Source: Sphingobacterium corticibacterium
GTDB lineage: Bacteria; Bacteroidota; Bacteroidia; Sphingobacteriales; Sphingobacteriaceae
DNA: 64,000 nt
Assembly: GCF_004208525.1 (NCBI RefSeq)
Contig: NZ_SGIT01000002.1
Location: forward strand, 558,001-622,000
Direction of reading: 5' to 3'
The position numbers and the translations under genes are program-made. Below, piece by piece: positions 15,521-25,033 of this stretch. Position 1 is the stretch's first letter, and every line of letters begins with the position of its first letter. The notes beneath the pieces were generated by a model. The model saw only the letters and a program-made list of their open reading frames with translations, was not told where the DNA came from and made no database searches.

Positions 15521-17359
15521 ATGTTAAGGATAGCGTCCGTTAGTTATAAAATCGGTAAGCGGTACTTGTTGAAAGACATCACATTCAGTATCCGAAAAGG
15601 AGAAATGGTCGCCATACTCGGTGCCAATGGCGCTGGCAAATCGACGTTAATGAAAATCCTCTGCCGGGAGAAACAACCCACGGAGGGGAACATAGTCTAT
15701 GACGGTAAAAACCTCAACGATTATACCGCAAAGGAATTAGCCGTAAAGCGCGCTACGCTCTATCAGCAGAATGCCATTAGTCTCGCGTTTACAGTGGAGG
15801 AAGTCGTACTGATGGGTAGGTATGGGACAGAGGGGACAGATGCTGATCAACTCGACCGGACGGCGTTGCGGGAAACCATGGAGATATGTGGTATCAGCCA
15901 TTTGGCGGAGCGATCGATGCTCACATTGTCCGGCGGTGAGCAACAAAGGGTACACCTCGCCCGGGTATTGGCACAAGTATGGGATAATAAAGAAGCACTC
16001 CTTTTACTGGACGAGCCGATTTCCAATATGGATATGCTCTATCAGCACCAGACGTTGGCCATTGCCAATGCGCTGGCGAAGAAAGGTTACATGGTCATAT
16101 GTGTACTGCACGAAATCAATTTGGCAGCCCAATATGCCGATAGGGTCATCATGCTGAAAGGCGGGCGCAAATGGTGGGACGGTGCTCCCGAAGAGGTTTT
16201 TACCGCACGTAATATATTTACTGCTTTTGGTGTACACACGACGGTACAGACCAATCCCCGCACTTTGATCACCCAAGTCACACCGAACGGTATCAAGTTC
16301 GACGCAGCGGCTTTTAACTCCAATCTCGCCCGAGAATACAACAAACTTTCACTCAAAGAGCGGTTTGTTTCCTATCGAGACGAATACCCCGCACAACCGC
16401 TCTGGCAGGTTGCAGATGTACTTAGTGTTAGCGAGGCCGATCTGATGTTGTTGGGCTTAGGTGAAAACGTTACGTTGTTACGACCTGAAATGGATCATAT
16501 TTTGCAATGTATCGAGGGTATCGGTGTGGTAAAAGCCGTAACCTACAATCCATATTGCGAAACAGAACGATGCGGGGTATACCGCAATTTCTCCAAAGAA
16601 GATTTCACCACATTGTTTTTGGACGAGGACATAGACCTGCGCATTTTTACAAGTAGGTGGAAGATTGCGCTGGCGGCGGAAGAGATGGGAAAAGAGAGCT
16701 TACAATTCTACGATGTCTCGGGACGGGCAGTGCATAAGGTTTACCTGACAGATGCCAGCTATCGCCAGGTCTATCTCGGTTTGATTACCCGTTTCCGTGA
16801 CGACAGGCAGGCCGTTCCACGTATCGAAAAACCTGTGCGGAAGCGCATGGAAGAACGCCGGGATGCAGAGATCGACATCGAAGAATTCCAGAAAGCATGG
16901 AACAACATGCAGGGTACACATGATTTCTTTGGCTTGATCCGAAAGTTTAGGCTGACACGTATGCAAGCGCTTAGGCTTGCACCACCACATAGAGCCATGC
17001 AGATAAGCTTAGAATCTTTTCGCCGAACCATTATACAGTGTTCGGTAACCGAGACGCCGGTCATGATGTTCACGGCCAATGAGGGCTGTGTACAGATCAA
17101 TACGGGGAAGCTGGATCGCATCAATCAAAACACTTCATGGTTAACGATCAGCGAGGCATCCGGTGGAAAGGTAAGCTTCAACGAAGATGCGGTGCATAGT
17201 GTATGGCATGTGGTCAAGCCCACGGCCGATGGAAATGTAAACTCACTTGAACTTTATGATACGGAAGGGGAACTGATCGTACAATTTTTCGGATACCGCA
17301 AACCAGGTATCGCTGAATTGGAACGTTGGCGTGAGGCATTAGGCAGTAATCTGTTATAG
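15521..17359 (+). CDS. Fused haem ABC transporter ATPase (HmuV) and haemin-degrading factor (HmuS/HemS)
   Basis: A 612-residue two-part cytoplasmic protein. Residues 1 to about 255 form a HmuV-type ATPase: Walker A GANGAGKST (34-42), signature LSGGEQQ (136-142), Walker B ending D164-E165, and switch histidine H197. Residues about 268-612 form a full-length HmuS/HemS/ChuS domain (345 residues, the usual size) with both internal halves. The second half ends in the family hallmarks ANEGCVQINTG, WHVVKPTADGNVNSLELYD and FFGYRKPG. In most bacteria these are two proteins. The fusion would place haem handling or degradation right at the exit of the importer. One uninterrupted frame covers both, so a sequencing error is unlikely. 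Confidence 0.93.
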   Translation: MLRIASVSYKIGKRYLLKDITFSIRKGEMVAILGANGAGKSTLMKILCREKQPTEGNIVYDGKNLNDYTAKELAVKRATLYQQNAISLAFTVEEVVLMGRYGTEGTDADQLDRTALRETMEICGISHLAERSMLTLSGGEQQRVHLARVLAQVWDNKEALLLLDEPISNMDMLYQHQTLAIANALAKKGYMVICVLHEINLAAQYADRVIMLKGGRKWWDGAPEEVFTARNIFTAFGVHTTVQTNPRTLITQVTPNGIKFDAAAFNSNLAREYNKLSLKERFVSYRDEYPAQPLWQVADVLSVSEADLMLLGLGENVTLLRPEMDHILQCIEGIGVVKAVTYNPYCETERCGVYRNFSKEDFTTLFLDEDIDLRIFTSRWKIALAAEEMGKESLQFYDVSGRAVHKVYLTDASYRQVYLGLITRFRDDRQAVPRIEKPVRKRMEERRDAEIDIEEFQKAWNNMQGTHDFFGLIRKFRLTRMQALRLAPPHRAMQISLESFRRTIIQCSVTETPVMMFTANEGCVQINTGKLDRINQNTSWLTISEASGGKVSFNEDAVHSVWHVVKPTADGNVNSLELYDTEGELIVQFFGYRKPGIAELERWREALGSNLL

Positions 17360-17374
17360 GCTGAAAACAATTCT

Positions 17375-17686
17375 ATGGAATACCATGACGAAGAAGATCC
17401 AATGTGGAAACGGTTAAACGAATACTGTACTGGCAAGTATATGACCTACTCGGAAAAGAGATGGCTAGTGGCCCGTTCATTGCGAAAACATCAAGACGTT
17501 ATTGAGGTAGAAGATTTGTGGATCTCCTTAAGAACACAAGGTTATCAGATAAGTCTTAGTTGTGTGTATACCTCACTTAATATTTTGGTGGAAGCTGGTG
17601 TTGCCATTGTAGAACGGGAGAATAGGCGGAATTATTATATGGTACATCCAGGCTATACCCCCACTTCGGTAGGAGAAAGTCCGTAA
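17375..17686 (+). CDS. Half-length Fur-like winged-helix protein (DNA-binding domain only)
   Basis: A 103-residue protein whose residues about 20-95 match the N-terminal winged helix of Fur-family regulators: RSLRKHQDVIEVEDLW, then the recognition-helix stretch ISLSCVYTSLNILVEAGV, then the wing ending NYYMVHPGY. Normal Fur proteins go on with a His- and Cys-rich dimerisation and metal-binding half; here the frame stops after VGESP and that half is missing. The remaining downstream DNA is the opposite-strand AraC gene, whose 3' end overlaps this one by 34 bp (17653-17686). The gene is the last of the haem-uptake operon, 15 bp after hmuV-hmuS. It could regulate without sensing iron directly, or be a remnant. 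Confidence 0.75.
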   Translation: MEYHDEEDPMWKRLNEYCTGKYMTYSEKRWLVARSLRKHQDVIEVEDLWISLRTQGYQISLSCVYTSLNILVEAGVAIVERENRRNYYMVHPGYTPTSVGESP

Positions 17687-18633
17687 TACCGCTTGAAGGC
17701 CCTCGTAAAATTACTCTGGTGTTTGAACCCGACCAACATCGCGATCTCATTCATGTTGTTGTTTTTTTCCTCCATGATTAGCCGACGAGCTTCCACCATG
17801 CGCAGCCGGGTTATAAAATCGTAGATGGTCGTACCATAATATTTCTTGAAGCCTGTACGCAGCTTTGATTCGTTGATGGTTGCAACCCTTGCCAATTCCT
17901 TTTGGGCGGGTGGATTCACATAGTTTGATTCCAAAAGCTCCCGAACGACCTCTAGTTTTTCGATATCCTCACCATGGAATATTTCATTTTCGTTCTGCAG
18001 GAACTGGCTGAACTGTTCAAGCTGATAGATAATCAATTCCATAATACGGGCATCCGTAAACATCCGTTTGAGTCCGCCATCGTGCTTGCATTCCCGTATT
18101 CCCTCAATGGATTTTCGCATTTCTGGCGTGATATAAAGGTCTTCGTCCATAAACGAAATAGTCACGCCTTTTTCCATCTCGCGCATGAAATCCTCGTGCA
18201 GAGGTGAAGAGGTATCCACAAGATTGAGATAATAGTCTTTGGACAGCACGACCAAAAAGTAAACATATTCCTGATCGGCCTTTACTTCGTATGATTCCCT
18301 GCTGGCCGGAATATAGCGGATATTGTGTCGACCACGGGCGTATCGCGCACTTTTCGACGGTGTTGGATTACCTTTTTCCTTACAAAAGATAAATTGGCTG
18401 GCTATGGCATCTCCTTCAACTTCTGTCTCTATCCTTATATTCTCCGTGAAATTCATCTCTGAATACAACAAGAATAATCCGTTCGTGGAGAGCTGATAGT
18501 TTTTCATATCGACAGGCGCATGCTTGATGCTTATCTGCCGTTCGGATAAACGATGATTGGGAACGTATTTTTCGGGAATTTCTTCCAGAAATAACCATTC
18601 ATTATGGTTTTCGAGCTTCGCCTTGACCAGCAT
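17653..18633 (-). CDS. AraC-family transcriptional regulator (PchR-like)
   Basis: A 326-residue regulator. The C-terminal 100 residues are a double helix-turn-helix AraC domain: QKELARVATINESKLRTGFKKYYG for the first and MNEIAMLVGFKHQSNFTRAFKRYYG for the second, ending LSPTEV. The N-terminal part resembles PchR-type ligand domains that sense siderophores or similar iron sources. It faces the haem operon tail to tail and overlaps the mini-Fur gene by 34 bp. Control of the haem locus, possibly in response to haem, is inferred from position and from the 21-bp repeats upstream of the receptor. A perfect TATATTTG box lies upstream (18687-18694). Confidence 0.9.
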   Translation of the reverse strand: MLVKAKLENHNEWLFLEEIPEKYVPNHRLSERQISIKHAPVDMKNYQLSTNGLFLLYSEMNFTENIRIETEVEGDAIASQFIFCKEKGNPTPSKSARYARGRHNIRYIPASRESYEVKADQEYVYFLVVLSKDYYLNLVDTSSPLHEDFMREMEKGVTISFMDEDLYITPEMRKSIEGIRECKHDGGLKRMFTDARIMELIIYQLEQFSQFLQNENEIFHGEDIEKLEVVRELLESNYVNPPAQKELARVATINESKLRTGFKKYYGTTIYDFITRLRMVEARRLIMEEKNNNMNEIAMLVGFKHQSNFTRAFKRYYGLSPTEVGV

Positions 18634-18686
18634 TTGTTTTCTTCTTAATTTAAAGGATATAAATTGACAATATCATATATCAGCAT

Positions 18687-18694
18687 CAAATATA
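18687..18694 (-). promoter_or_regulatory. -7 promoter box of the AraC-type regulator
   Basis: The minus strand reads TATATTTG, a perfect Bacteroidota -7 element (TAnnTTTG), 54 bp before the regulator's start codon in an AT-rich gap. No clear -33 box is visible. Confidence 0.5.
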
Positions 18695-18732
18695 CACATT
18701 ATTTATATACATTCTAAATAAGAGTTTTTTAT

Positions 18733-20508
18733 TTAAATCGCCTTCGTCTTTTCCTTCAGCCACGCGGCTTCCTCCGTATTTAAATGAGGCGCCAATTTCA
18801 TAAATACCCAAGCATTATAGTGGTTCAACCATTCCACGTCTATGTCGTGTAACAACGATTTATCCACTAAATCTGTAGCAATATAACATATCGTCATCGT
18901 TTCGAAGTGCATAAAATTCCCGAATTGATTAGTGTCCAACTCTTTGCTCAATACCAAATTTTCAATACGAATACCATACTCTCCTTCTCGGTATAAGCCA
19001 GGTTCAATTGATGAGATCATGCCCTTTTCTATCGAAATATCGACGTTTGTCGGATTAAAAACATGCGGACCTTCGTGTACATTCAGGAAGAAACCCACGC
19101 CATGCCCTGTTCCATGTCCATAATTTCGTAACGCATCCCACAACGGACGGCGCGTAAGTGCATCGATTTGATAACCGCGAGTGCCTTTCGGAAATATAGC
19201 CGTAGAGCCAGCAATAGTTGCTTTCAACACAAGAGTATAGTCTACTTTTTCCTCGTACGTAATATTACCTAACGATACCACCCGGGTAATATCGGTTGTA
19301 CCATCTCTGTATTGTCCACCCGAATCCACCAGCAATAAGCCTTCTGCTTTCAAAGTAGCATTACTTGCTTCGGTGGCCTTATAATGTGGTAACGCGCCAT
19401 GAGCTCGGTAACCAGCAATTGTATCGAACGAGATGTCGACAAATCCCTCCCCTTTTGCACGAATCTCCTGCAATTTATCGGCGATGGATATTTCGGTCAG
19501 CTGCCCCTGTTGCACCTCTTCCTCTACCCATTTAAAAAAACGTGTCATAGCCACACCGTCTTTTATCATTACGTTTCGTGTGTGGGCAATCTCCACTTCG
19601 TTTTTTACAGCTTTCATCAATGTAGACGGATTGATGTCTTCTATTATTTTAGTCGATACTGGAATCGAATCGTACATCGCGAAACAGGTTCGTTTGGGGT
19701 CTAGCAAGATCGTATCAACTTCTAACGATGAAACCGCAGAATAAGCGTCTGTATACGGCCTGATCTGTACCGCTGCTTGCTCAAATACAGCCTTATTCTC
19801 CTCGCTTATTTTTTCAGTATCTATAAACAAGATTGTTTCTTTCCCAGCTAACAGTACAAAACCTAATACCACGGGGTTACACGGCACATCGTTTCCCCGA
19901 ATATTCAACAACCATGCTAAATCATCTAGAGAAGAAATTAAATGCGCAGAAACACGCTTCGTTTTCATTTTTTCACGAACTCGGTTTAATTTACTGATCG
20001 TGTTTTCCCCTGTTGTGGATTCATCCAACAAAAATGCCGGAGAGGCCGGGAGTATGGGTCGATCGCTCCAAATTGTTTCTAAAATATCTACATGTCCGTC
20101 CACCACGATATCTAATGGCAAGAGGGTATCTTTAACGGTCTGTGCCACGGCTACGGATGCTAAATTACCATCGAACGCTACTTTACTGCCGGAAGTAAGC
20201 TGTTCTACCAGCCAAGTGGCGTACTCTGCAGCGCCCTGCGTCTTCAATTTCACGAGCTCGAAGCCCGTTCCGGCCAACTGTTCATTCGCCTGTACAAAGT
20301 AGCGCGCATCCGTCCATAAACCCGCAAAATCAGCCGTAATCACTAATGTACCTGCCGACCCGGTAAAACCAGAAGCCCACGCAATACATTTGTAGCGTCC
20401 GGGCAAATACTCACTAATATGGGGGTCTGACGACGGAATGATATACGCATCAATCCCTTGCAACTTCATCTCTCTTCGGATAGCATCTAAGCGTTCTGTA
20501 TACGACAT
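18733..20508 (-). CDS. Xaa-Pro aminopeptidase (M24B family)
   Basis: A 591-residue cytoplasmic metallopeptidase that removes N-terminal residues ahead of proline. It has the two creatinase-like N-terminal domains of the large eukaryote-like form, the M24 catalytic domain and a C-terminal M24_C region (FMHFETMTICYIATDLV). All five metal ligands are present: D395 and D406 (DSGGQYRDGTTD), H469 (GTGHGVGFFLN), E502 (SIEPGLY) and E516 (RIENL). The start MSYTERLDAIRREM is the usual one for the family. It stands alone: upstream is divergent dacB and downstream the AraC gene promoter region. Confidence 0.95.
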   Translation of the reverse strand: MSYTERLDAIRREMKLQGIDAYIIPSSDPHISEYLPGRYKCIAWASGFTGSAGTLVITADFAGLWTDARYFVQANEQLAGTGFELVKLKTQGAAEYATWLVEQLTSGSKVAFDGNLASVAVAQTVKDTLLPLDIVVDGHVDILETIWSDRPILPASPAFLLDESTTGENTISKLNRVREKMKTKRVSAHLISSLDDLAWLLNIRGNDVPCNPVVLGFVLLAGKETILFIDTEKISEENKAVFEQAAVQIRPYTDAYSAVSSLEVDTILLDPKRTCFAMYDSIPVSTKIIEDINPSTLMKAVKNEVEIAHTRNVMIKDGVAMTRFFKWVEEEVQQGQLTEISIADKLQEIRAKGEGFVDISFDTIAGYRAHGALPHYKATEASNATLKAEGLLLVDSGGQYRDGTTDITRVVSLGNITYEEKVDYTLVLKATIAGSTAIFPKGTRGYQIDALTRRPLWDALRNYGHGTGHGVGFFLNVHEGPHVFNPTNVDISIEKGMISSIEPGLYREGEYGIRIENLVLSKELDTNQFGNFMHFETMTICYIATDLVDKSLLHDIDVEWLNHYNAWVFMKLAPHLNTEEAAWLKEKTKAI

Positions 20509-20667
20509 ATTAAATCAATTCTAGTATTCACGCAAGTTAATTTAATCTTTTTTTCCCGCAAAAAAAGAAAGCAAAAATCACATCACAGCGAATCAAACAT
20601 CCAGGACGATGTACATTTTGGAATGCTTCTTGAATAGAGAAACCGGCATAAACAGAAAAAAGCACAT

Positions 20668-22086
20668 ATGTTAAAGAAAGCAATTTACACGATATTATTC
20701 CTTTTTATATTTTTACCCCTGCATCCAAGTTATGGACAGATAAGCAAAGACAACATCAACAACGCTTATCAACAGTTTGTAAAAAGTGGCAAATTTCCGA
20801 ACGGCATAGCATCACTCACCGTACTGGACGGTAAAACAGGGCAACCGATATTTACGAACAACGCTTCCATTGGGTTACCAACCGCTTCGACGATGAAAGT
20901 CATCACGTCTATCACTGCTTTGGATATATTGGGCCCCGACTATACCTATCAAACCAAGTTAGCCTATACGGGCGAAATTGACAGTTTGGGTGTGTTACAT
21001 GGCGACATTATCGTGATCGGTTCCGGCGACCCTACACTAGGCAGTAATCGCTATGCTGCTACTAAATCCGAAACCATATTAAACAAGTGGGTGTATAAAA
21101 TTCAGCAGGCGGGTATCACCCATATCGATGGGCATGTGGTGGGTGACGATCTGTATTTAAACGGCAATGATGTCCCCTCTACGTGGAACTGGGTCGACAT
21201 GGGAAACTATTACGGCGCGGGCATTTCGGGATTAAACTGGCGCGAAAATAAAACCGGTATCACTTTCTCTCCAAGTTCTGTAGGACAACCTACCACTATT
21301 TCTTCCACCTCATTGACCGGAATGACCGTAATCAATGAGGTGACAACAGGTCCAAACGGCTCCGGCGACAAGGTATATGCCTATTCGGCCCCCTACTCCA
21401 ACATCATTTACCTACGCGGAACTTACGGCAGGGATCTTAAAAAGGTGATCGAAATCGCTATACCCGATCCAGCTTTGGAACTAGCGCTACAACTGACAGC
21501 TTCTTTATCGGATGCGGGTGTTGTCGTAGACAGTTTACCTACTACTGGAAAACGTCTGTTAAACCAAGGGATACGTCTAAACAATCCTAAACAAGAACTT
21601 GACGTCCATCAATCTCCCGCTTTGAAAAACATCATACATTGGTTCAACCAAAAAAGCATTAATCTGTATGGCGAAGCCATGCTGAAAAGTTTTGGTATCA
21701 TCAGCCACAATAAATCCAATAGCGAAGAAGCCGCTACATTGCTTAGTAAATATTGGGAACAAAAGCTAAAAATTCCCGCTAGCGAACTGCACATCCACGA
21801 CGGATCCGGTCTTTCGCCGCAAAACCGTGTCACTACACTAGCTATGGCGAAAATAATGCATTATGCACAAAGCAGACCTTGGTTTGCCGATTTTCAAAAA
21901 AGTTTACCTACCATCAATGGTATAACCATGAAGAGCGGTACCATCGGGGGAGTTTTAGGATATACGGGGTTTCATACGAATAACGCGGGTACGCCGGTTA
22001 CTTTTTCACTCTTAATCAATAACTATACAGGAAGTACTTCCGCCATGCGGCAAGAGATGTTTACATTATTGAATAGTCTTAAATAA
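20668..22086 (+). CDS. dacB: D-alanyl-D-alanine carboxypeptidase/endopeptidase (PBP4, S13 family)
   Basis: A 472-residue periplasmic peptidoglycan hydrolase with a Sec signal peptide ending near SYGQ (residues 21-24). S13 motifs are clear: the active-site tetrad S74-T-M-K77 in PTASTMKVIT, and the K422-S-G triad in MKSGTIGGVLGYTG. HDGSGLSPQNRV is also typical of the family. It cleaves the terminal D-Ala and the cross-links of peptidoglycan. It is transcribed alone; the 159-bp gap before it, shared with the divergent aminopeptidase gene, shows no strong promoter box. Confidence 0.94.
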   Translation: MLKKAIYTILFLFIFLPLHPSYGQISKDNINNAYQQFVKSGKFPNGIASLTVLDGKTGQPIFTNNASIGLPTASTMKVITSITALDILGPDYTYQTKLAYTGEIDSLGVLHGDIIVIGSGDPTLGSNRYAATKSETILNKWVYKIQQAGITHIDGHVVGDDLYLNGNDVPSTWNWVDMGNYYGAGISGLNWRENKTGITFSPSSVGQPTTISSTSLTGMTVINEVTTGPNGSGDKVYAYSAPYSNIIYLRGTYGRDLKKVIEIAIPDPALELALQLTASLSDAGVVVDSLPTTGKRLLNQGIRLNNPKQELDVHQSPALKNIIHWFNQKSINLYGEAMLKSFGIISHNKSNSEEAATLLSKYWEQKLKIPASELHIHDGSGLSPQNRVTTLAMAKIMHYAQSRPWFADFQKSLPTINGITMKSGTIGGVLGYTGFHTNNAGTPVTFSLLINNYTGSTSAMRQEMFTLLNSLK

Positions 22087-22119
22087 CCTAAAAAATTCGC
22101 TAATCTTCTTTTGAAGTTA

Positions 22120-22127
22120 TAGATTTG
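22120..22127 (+). promoter_or_regulatory. -7 promoter box of maeB
   Basis: TAGATTTG fits TAnnTTTG and lies 34 bp before the maeB start codon, in a 75-bp gap after dacB. A -33 box is not clear. Confidence 0.45.
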
Positions 22128-22161
22128 TAGCTATAGAGATGACGATAATTTACGTAAACAG

Positions 22162-24438
22162 ATGAGTATTAATAGAAAAAAAGACGCTTTAGACTACCAT
22201 TCTAAGGGAAGACCTGGCAAGATTGCAGTCGTTCCGACCAAGCCTCACAATTCACAACGGGACTTATCATTGGCGTACTCACCCGGCGTAGCTGAACCCT
22301 GTTTAGCCATCGCTGAAAATAGTGAAGACGCGTATAAATACACATCCAAAGGAAACTTGGTCGCCGTTATCAGTAATGGTACGGCTGTGTTGGGGTTAGG
22401 TGATATTGGAGCGCAGGCAGGTAAACCTGTCATGGAAGGAAAGGGTTTATTGTTCAAGATATTCGCAGACATTGATGTTTTTGATATTGAATTAGATACT
22501 AAAAATGTAGACGAATTTGTCAATATCGTTAAAGCGCTCGAGCCAACTTTCGGAGGTGTAAACCTGGAAGATATTAAAGCTCCCGAGTGTTTTGAAATAG
22601 AACGTCGTCTAAAAGCAGAAATGAACATTCCGGTCATGCACGACGACCAGCATGGTACAGCTATCATTTCAGGTGCGGCGTTAATCAACGCTTGCGAACT
22701 GATTGGAAAAGATATCAGCCAGGTTAAAATCGTTGTTAACGGTGCCGGAGCTGCGGCCATCTCCTGTACGTCCATGTATATGGCTGTTGGTGCAAAAAAA
22801 GAAAACATTGTGATGTTGGATAGCAAAGGTGTTATCCGTACCGATCGTGAAAACTTGGATGCCACAAAAGCGCAGTTTGCTACGGAGAGGGACCTCTATA
22901 CTTTAGCCGATGCGGTGAAGGATACAGACGTCTTCATCGGATTATCTGCAGCAGATGTACTGACACCGGAAATGCTGCTTTCTATGGCGCCGAGGCCCAT
23001 CGTATTGGCGATGGCAAACCCTAATCCGGAAATCGCTTATGATCTGGCCGTGGCTACACGCGACGATGTGATTATGGGCACGGGCCGCTCGGACTACCCC
23101 AACCAAGTTAACAATGTGTTGGGATTTCCGTATATTTTTAGAGGGGCCTTAGATATTCGCGCAACGAGTATTAACGAAGAAATGAAGATTGCAGCGGTTC
23201 ACGCCATTGCTGCATTGGCGAAGCAGCCTGTTCCGGAAGAAGTAAATCAAGCTTACGACACCAATAATTTGAAATTTGGCCCAGAATACATTATTCCAAA
23301 ACCAACAGACCCTCGTCTCATTACAGAAGTATCCGTAGCCGTAGCAAAAGCAGCGATAGCCTCCGGTGTCGCTAGAATAGAAATCGAGGATTGGGAACAC
23401 TATAAAGAGGAGTTACGCAAACGTCTGGGCAAAGACGATCGGATTATCCGTAATTTGACAAGCCGAGCTAAGAAAAACCCGAAACGTGTCGTTTTTGCTG
23501 AAGCCGACAATTATAAAACGCTCCGGGCCGCTCAGATTGTAAAAGAAGAAGGAATCGCATTCCCTATTTTATTGGGTGATAAAGAGAAAATACAAAGTTT
23601 AATTCAAGAATATAGTTTCGATTTGAACGATGTAGAAATCATTAACCCAACAGAACAAAAAGGTTCTGAGCGCTTCAACAGATTTGTCCAACACCTTTAT
23701 GCCAAAAGGCAACGCCGCGGTCTGACAGAGCACGAGGCGACCAAATTGATGGCGACCAACCGTAACTATTTTGCGGCAAGTATGGTGCAGTTTGGCGAAG
23801 CGGATACCTTGATTTCCGGACTGACTCGCAACTATGCAACGACTATACGGCCTGCTTTGCAGGTTATTGGTGCAAAACCAAACAGTCGTGTGGCGGGTAT
23901 GTATATCATGTTGACTTCAAAAGGACCACTTTTCTTTGGCGACACCACCGTCAACGCTGATCCTACACCAGACGAACTGGCGGATATCACCATCTTATTG
24001 GATGAAGCTATCAGACGTTTTAATATTACGCCACGCATTGCGTTGCTGTCCTACTCCAACTTTGGGTCAAACGATGGCCATACTGCCGTTAAAGTGCGTG
24101 AAGCTTCAAAGATCCTTCGTGAAAAAGCGCCACACATCATCGCTGACGGAGATATACAAGCAAATTTTGCTTTAAATAGCAATCTTTTGAAAGATAACTT
24201 CCCATTCAGCACCTTAAATGGTGAACCGGCTAATACCCTCGTATTTCCCAATCTTGAATCCGGCAATATTGCTTACAAACTCTTGCAGGAAGCAGGTGAT
24301 GCAGAGGCTTTAGGTCCTATTCTATTAGGGATGAATAAGCCAGTCCACGTATTGCAACTGGATAGCTCCGTCCGAGAGATTGTCAATATGGTGACCATTG
24401 CTGTGGTTGATGTGCAAGAACACGAGAAGAACAAATAA
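22162..24438 (+). CDS. maeB: NADP-dependent malic enzyme with phosphotransacetylase-like domain
   Basis: A 758-residue MaeB-type enzyme converting malate to pyruvate with NADP and releasing CO2. The malic N-terminal domain (about residues 15-150) has SLAYSPGVAEPC and the catalytic HDDQHGTA segment. The NAD(P)-binding domain carries GAGAAA (194-199) and continues to about 400. From about 430 a phosphotransacetylase-like domain follows (RVVFAEADNYKTLRAAQ, FGEADTLISG), which is regulatory in this family and not thought to be catalytic. Length is normal. The stop codon is 1 bp from the ruvA start, so the two genes are co-transcribed. Confidence 0.96.
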   Translation: MSINRKKDALDYHSKGRPGKIAVVPTKPHNSQRDLSLAYSPGVAEPCLAIAENSEDAYKYTSKGNLVAVISNGTAVLGLGDIGAQAGKPVMEGKGLLFKIFADIDVFDIELDTKNVDEFVNIVKALEPTFGGVNLEDIKAPECFEIERRLKAEMNIPVMHDDQHGTAIISGAALINACELIGKDISQVKIVVNGAGAAAISCTSMYMAVGAKKENIVMLDSKGVIRTDRENLDATKAQFATERDLYTLADAVKDTDVFIGLSAADVLTPEMLLSMAPRPIVLAMANPNPEIAYDLAVATRDDVIMGTGRSDYPNQVNNVLGFPYIFRGALDIRATSINEEMKIAAVHAIAALAKQPVPEEVNQAYDTNNLKFGPEYIIPKPTDPRLITEVSVAVAKAAIASGVARIEIEDWEHYKEELRKRLGKDDRIIRNLTSRAKKNPKRVVFAEADNYKTLRAAQIVKEEGIAFPILLGDKEKIQSLIQEYSFDLNDVEIINPTEQKGSERFNRFVQHLYAKRQRRGLTEHEATKLMATNRNYFAASMVQFGEADTLISGLTRNYATTIRPALQVIGAKPNSRVAGMYIMLTSKGPLFFGDTTVNADPTPDELADITILLDEAIRRFNITPRIALLSYSNFGSNDGHTAVKVREASKILREKAPHIIADGDIQANFALNSNLLKDNFPFSTLNGEPANTLVFPNLESGNIAYKLLQEAGDAEALGPILLGMNKPVHVLQLDSSVREIVNMVTIAVVDVQEHEKNK

Positions 24439-24439
24439 A

Positions 24440-25024
24440 ATGTACGATTATTTCAACGGAAAATTAATATTCAAAGCCCCCACCCATGTCGTCTTGGACG
24501 TGGGTGGGATCGGTTATCATATCCATATCTCGCTGACAACCTTTAGCCAGATCAAAGACCAGGAGCAGTGTAGACTATACATCTCTTTTCAAGTCCGAGA
24601 AGATTCTCAAACGCTATATGGGTTCTCGACAGAGGGAGAACGACAACTGTTCAACCATTTGATTTCGGTGTCAGGTATAGGTCCGAATACAGGGCGGATG
24701 ATGCTTTCTTCCATTACACCGGAAGAAATCCAAAGCGCCATCATTAACGGGCAAGTACAGGTAATCCAGAAAATAAAGGGAATAGGCCCGAAATCTGCAC
24801 AACGTGTTATCCTCGAACTGCAAGATAAACTGAAAAAACAAGGGCCGGATGCGCTCATTCCGCTTCCGATTGCCAAGCAGTCTGTACCCGAAGAAGCACT
24901 CACGGCATTGGTTATGCTAGGCTTTGGTAAACCACAAGCAGAAAAAGTATTAAACAGCTTGGTAACGAGTGATCTGGAACAAACCGTGGAACAGCTTATT
25001 AAAGCGGCGTTAAAGCGTTTGTAA
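24440..25024 (+). CDS. ruvA: Holliday junction branch-migration protein RuvA
   Basis: A 194-residue RuvA. The ATG at 24440 (MYDYFNGKLI) is used because it matches the family start; the open frame extends back into maeB without sense. Domain I is the OB fold (VLDVGGIGYHIHIS, YGFSTEGERQLFNHLISVSGIGP). Domain II has paired helix-hairpin-helices (IQKIKGIGPKSAQRVILEL). Domain III is the C-terminal UBA-like part that contacts RuvB (EALTALVMLGFGKPQAEKVL). It binds Holliday junctions as a tetramer. It is translationally linked to maeB and convergent with the WD40 gene, 9 bp away. Confidence 0.96.
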   Translation: MYDYFNGKLIFKAPTHVVLDVGGIGYHIHISLTTFSQIKDQEQCRLYISFQVREDSQTLYGFSTEGERQLFNHLISVSGIGPNTGRMMLSSITPEEIQSAIINGQVQVIQKIKGIGPKSAQRVILELQDKLKKQGPDALIPLPIAKQSVPEEALTALVMLGFGKPQAEKVLNSLVTSDLEQTVEQLIKAALKRL

Positions 25025-25033
25025 ACACATAGG

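Noticed and set aside
22245..22865. Open frame of 206 codons opposite maeB
   Set aside because: Shadow of a well-conserved gene; rich in Ser and Pro without domain signs.
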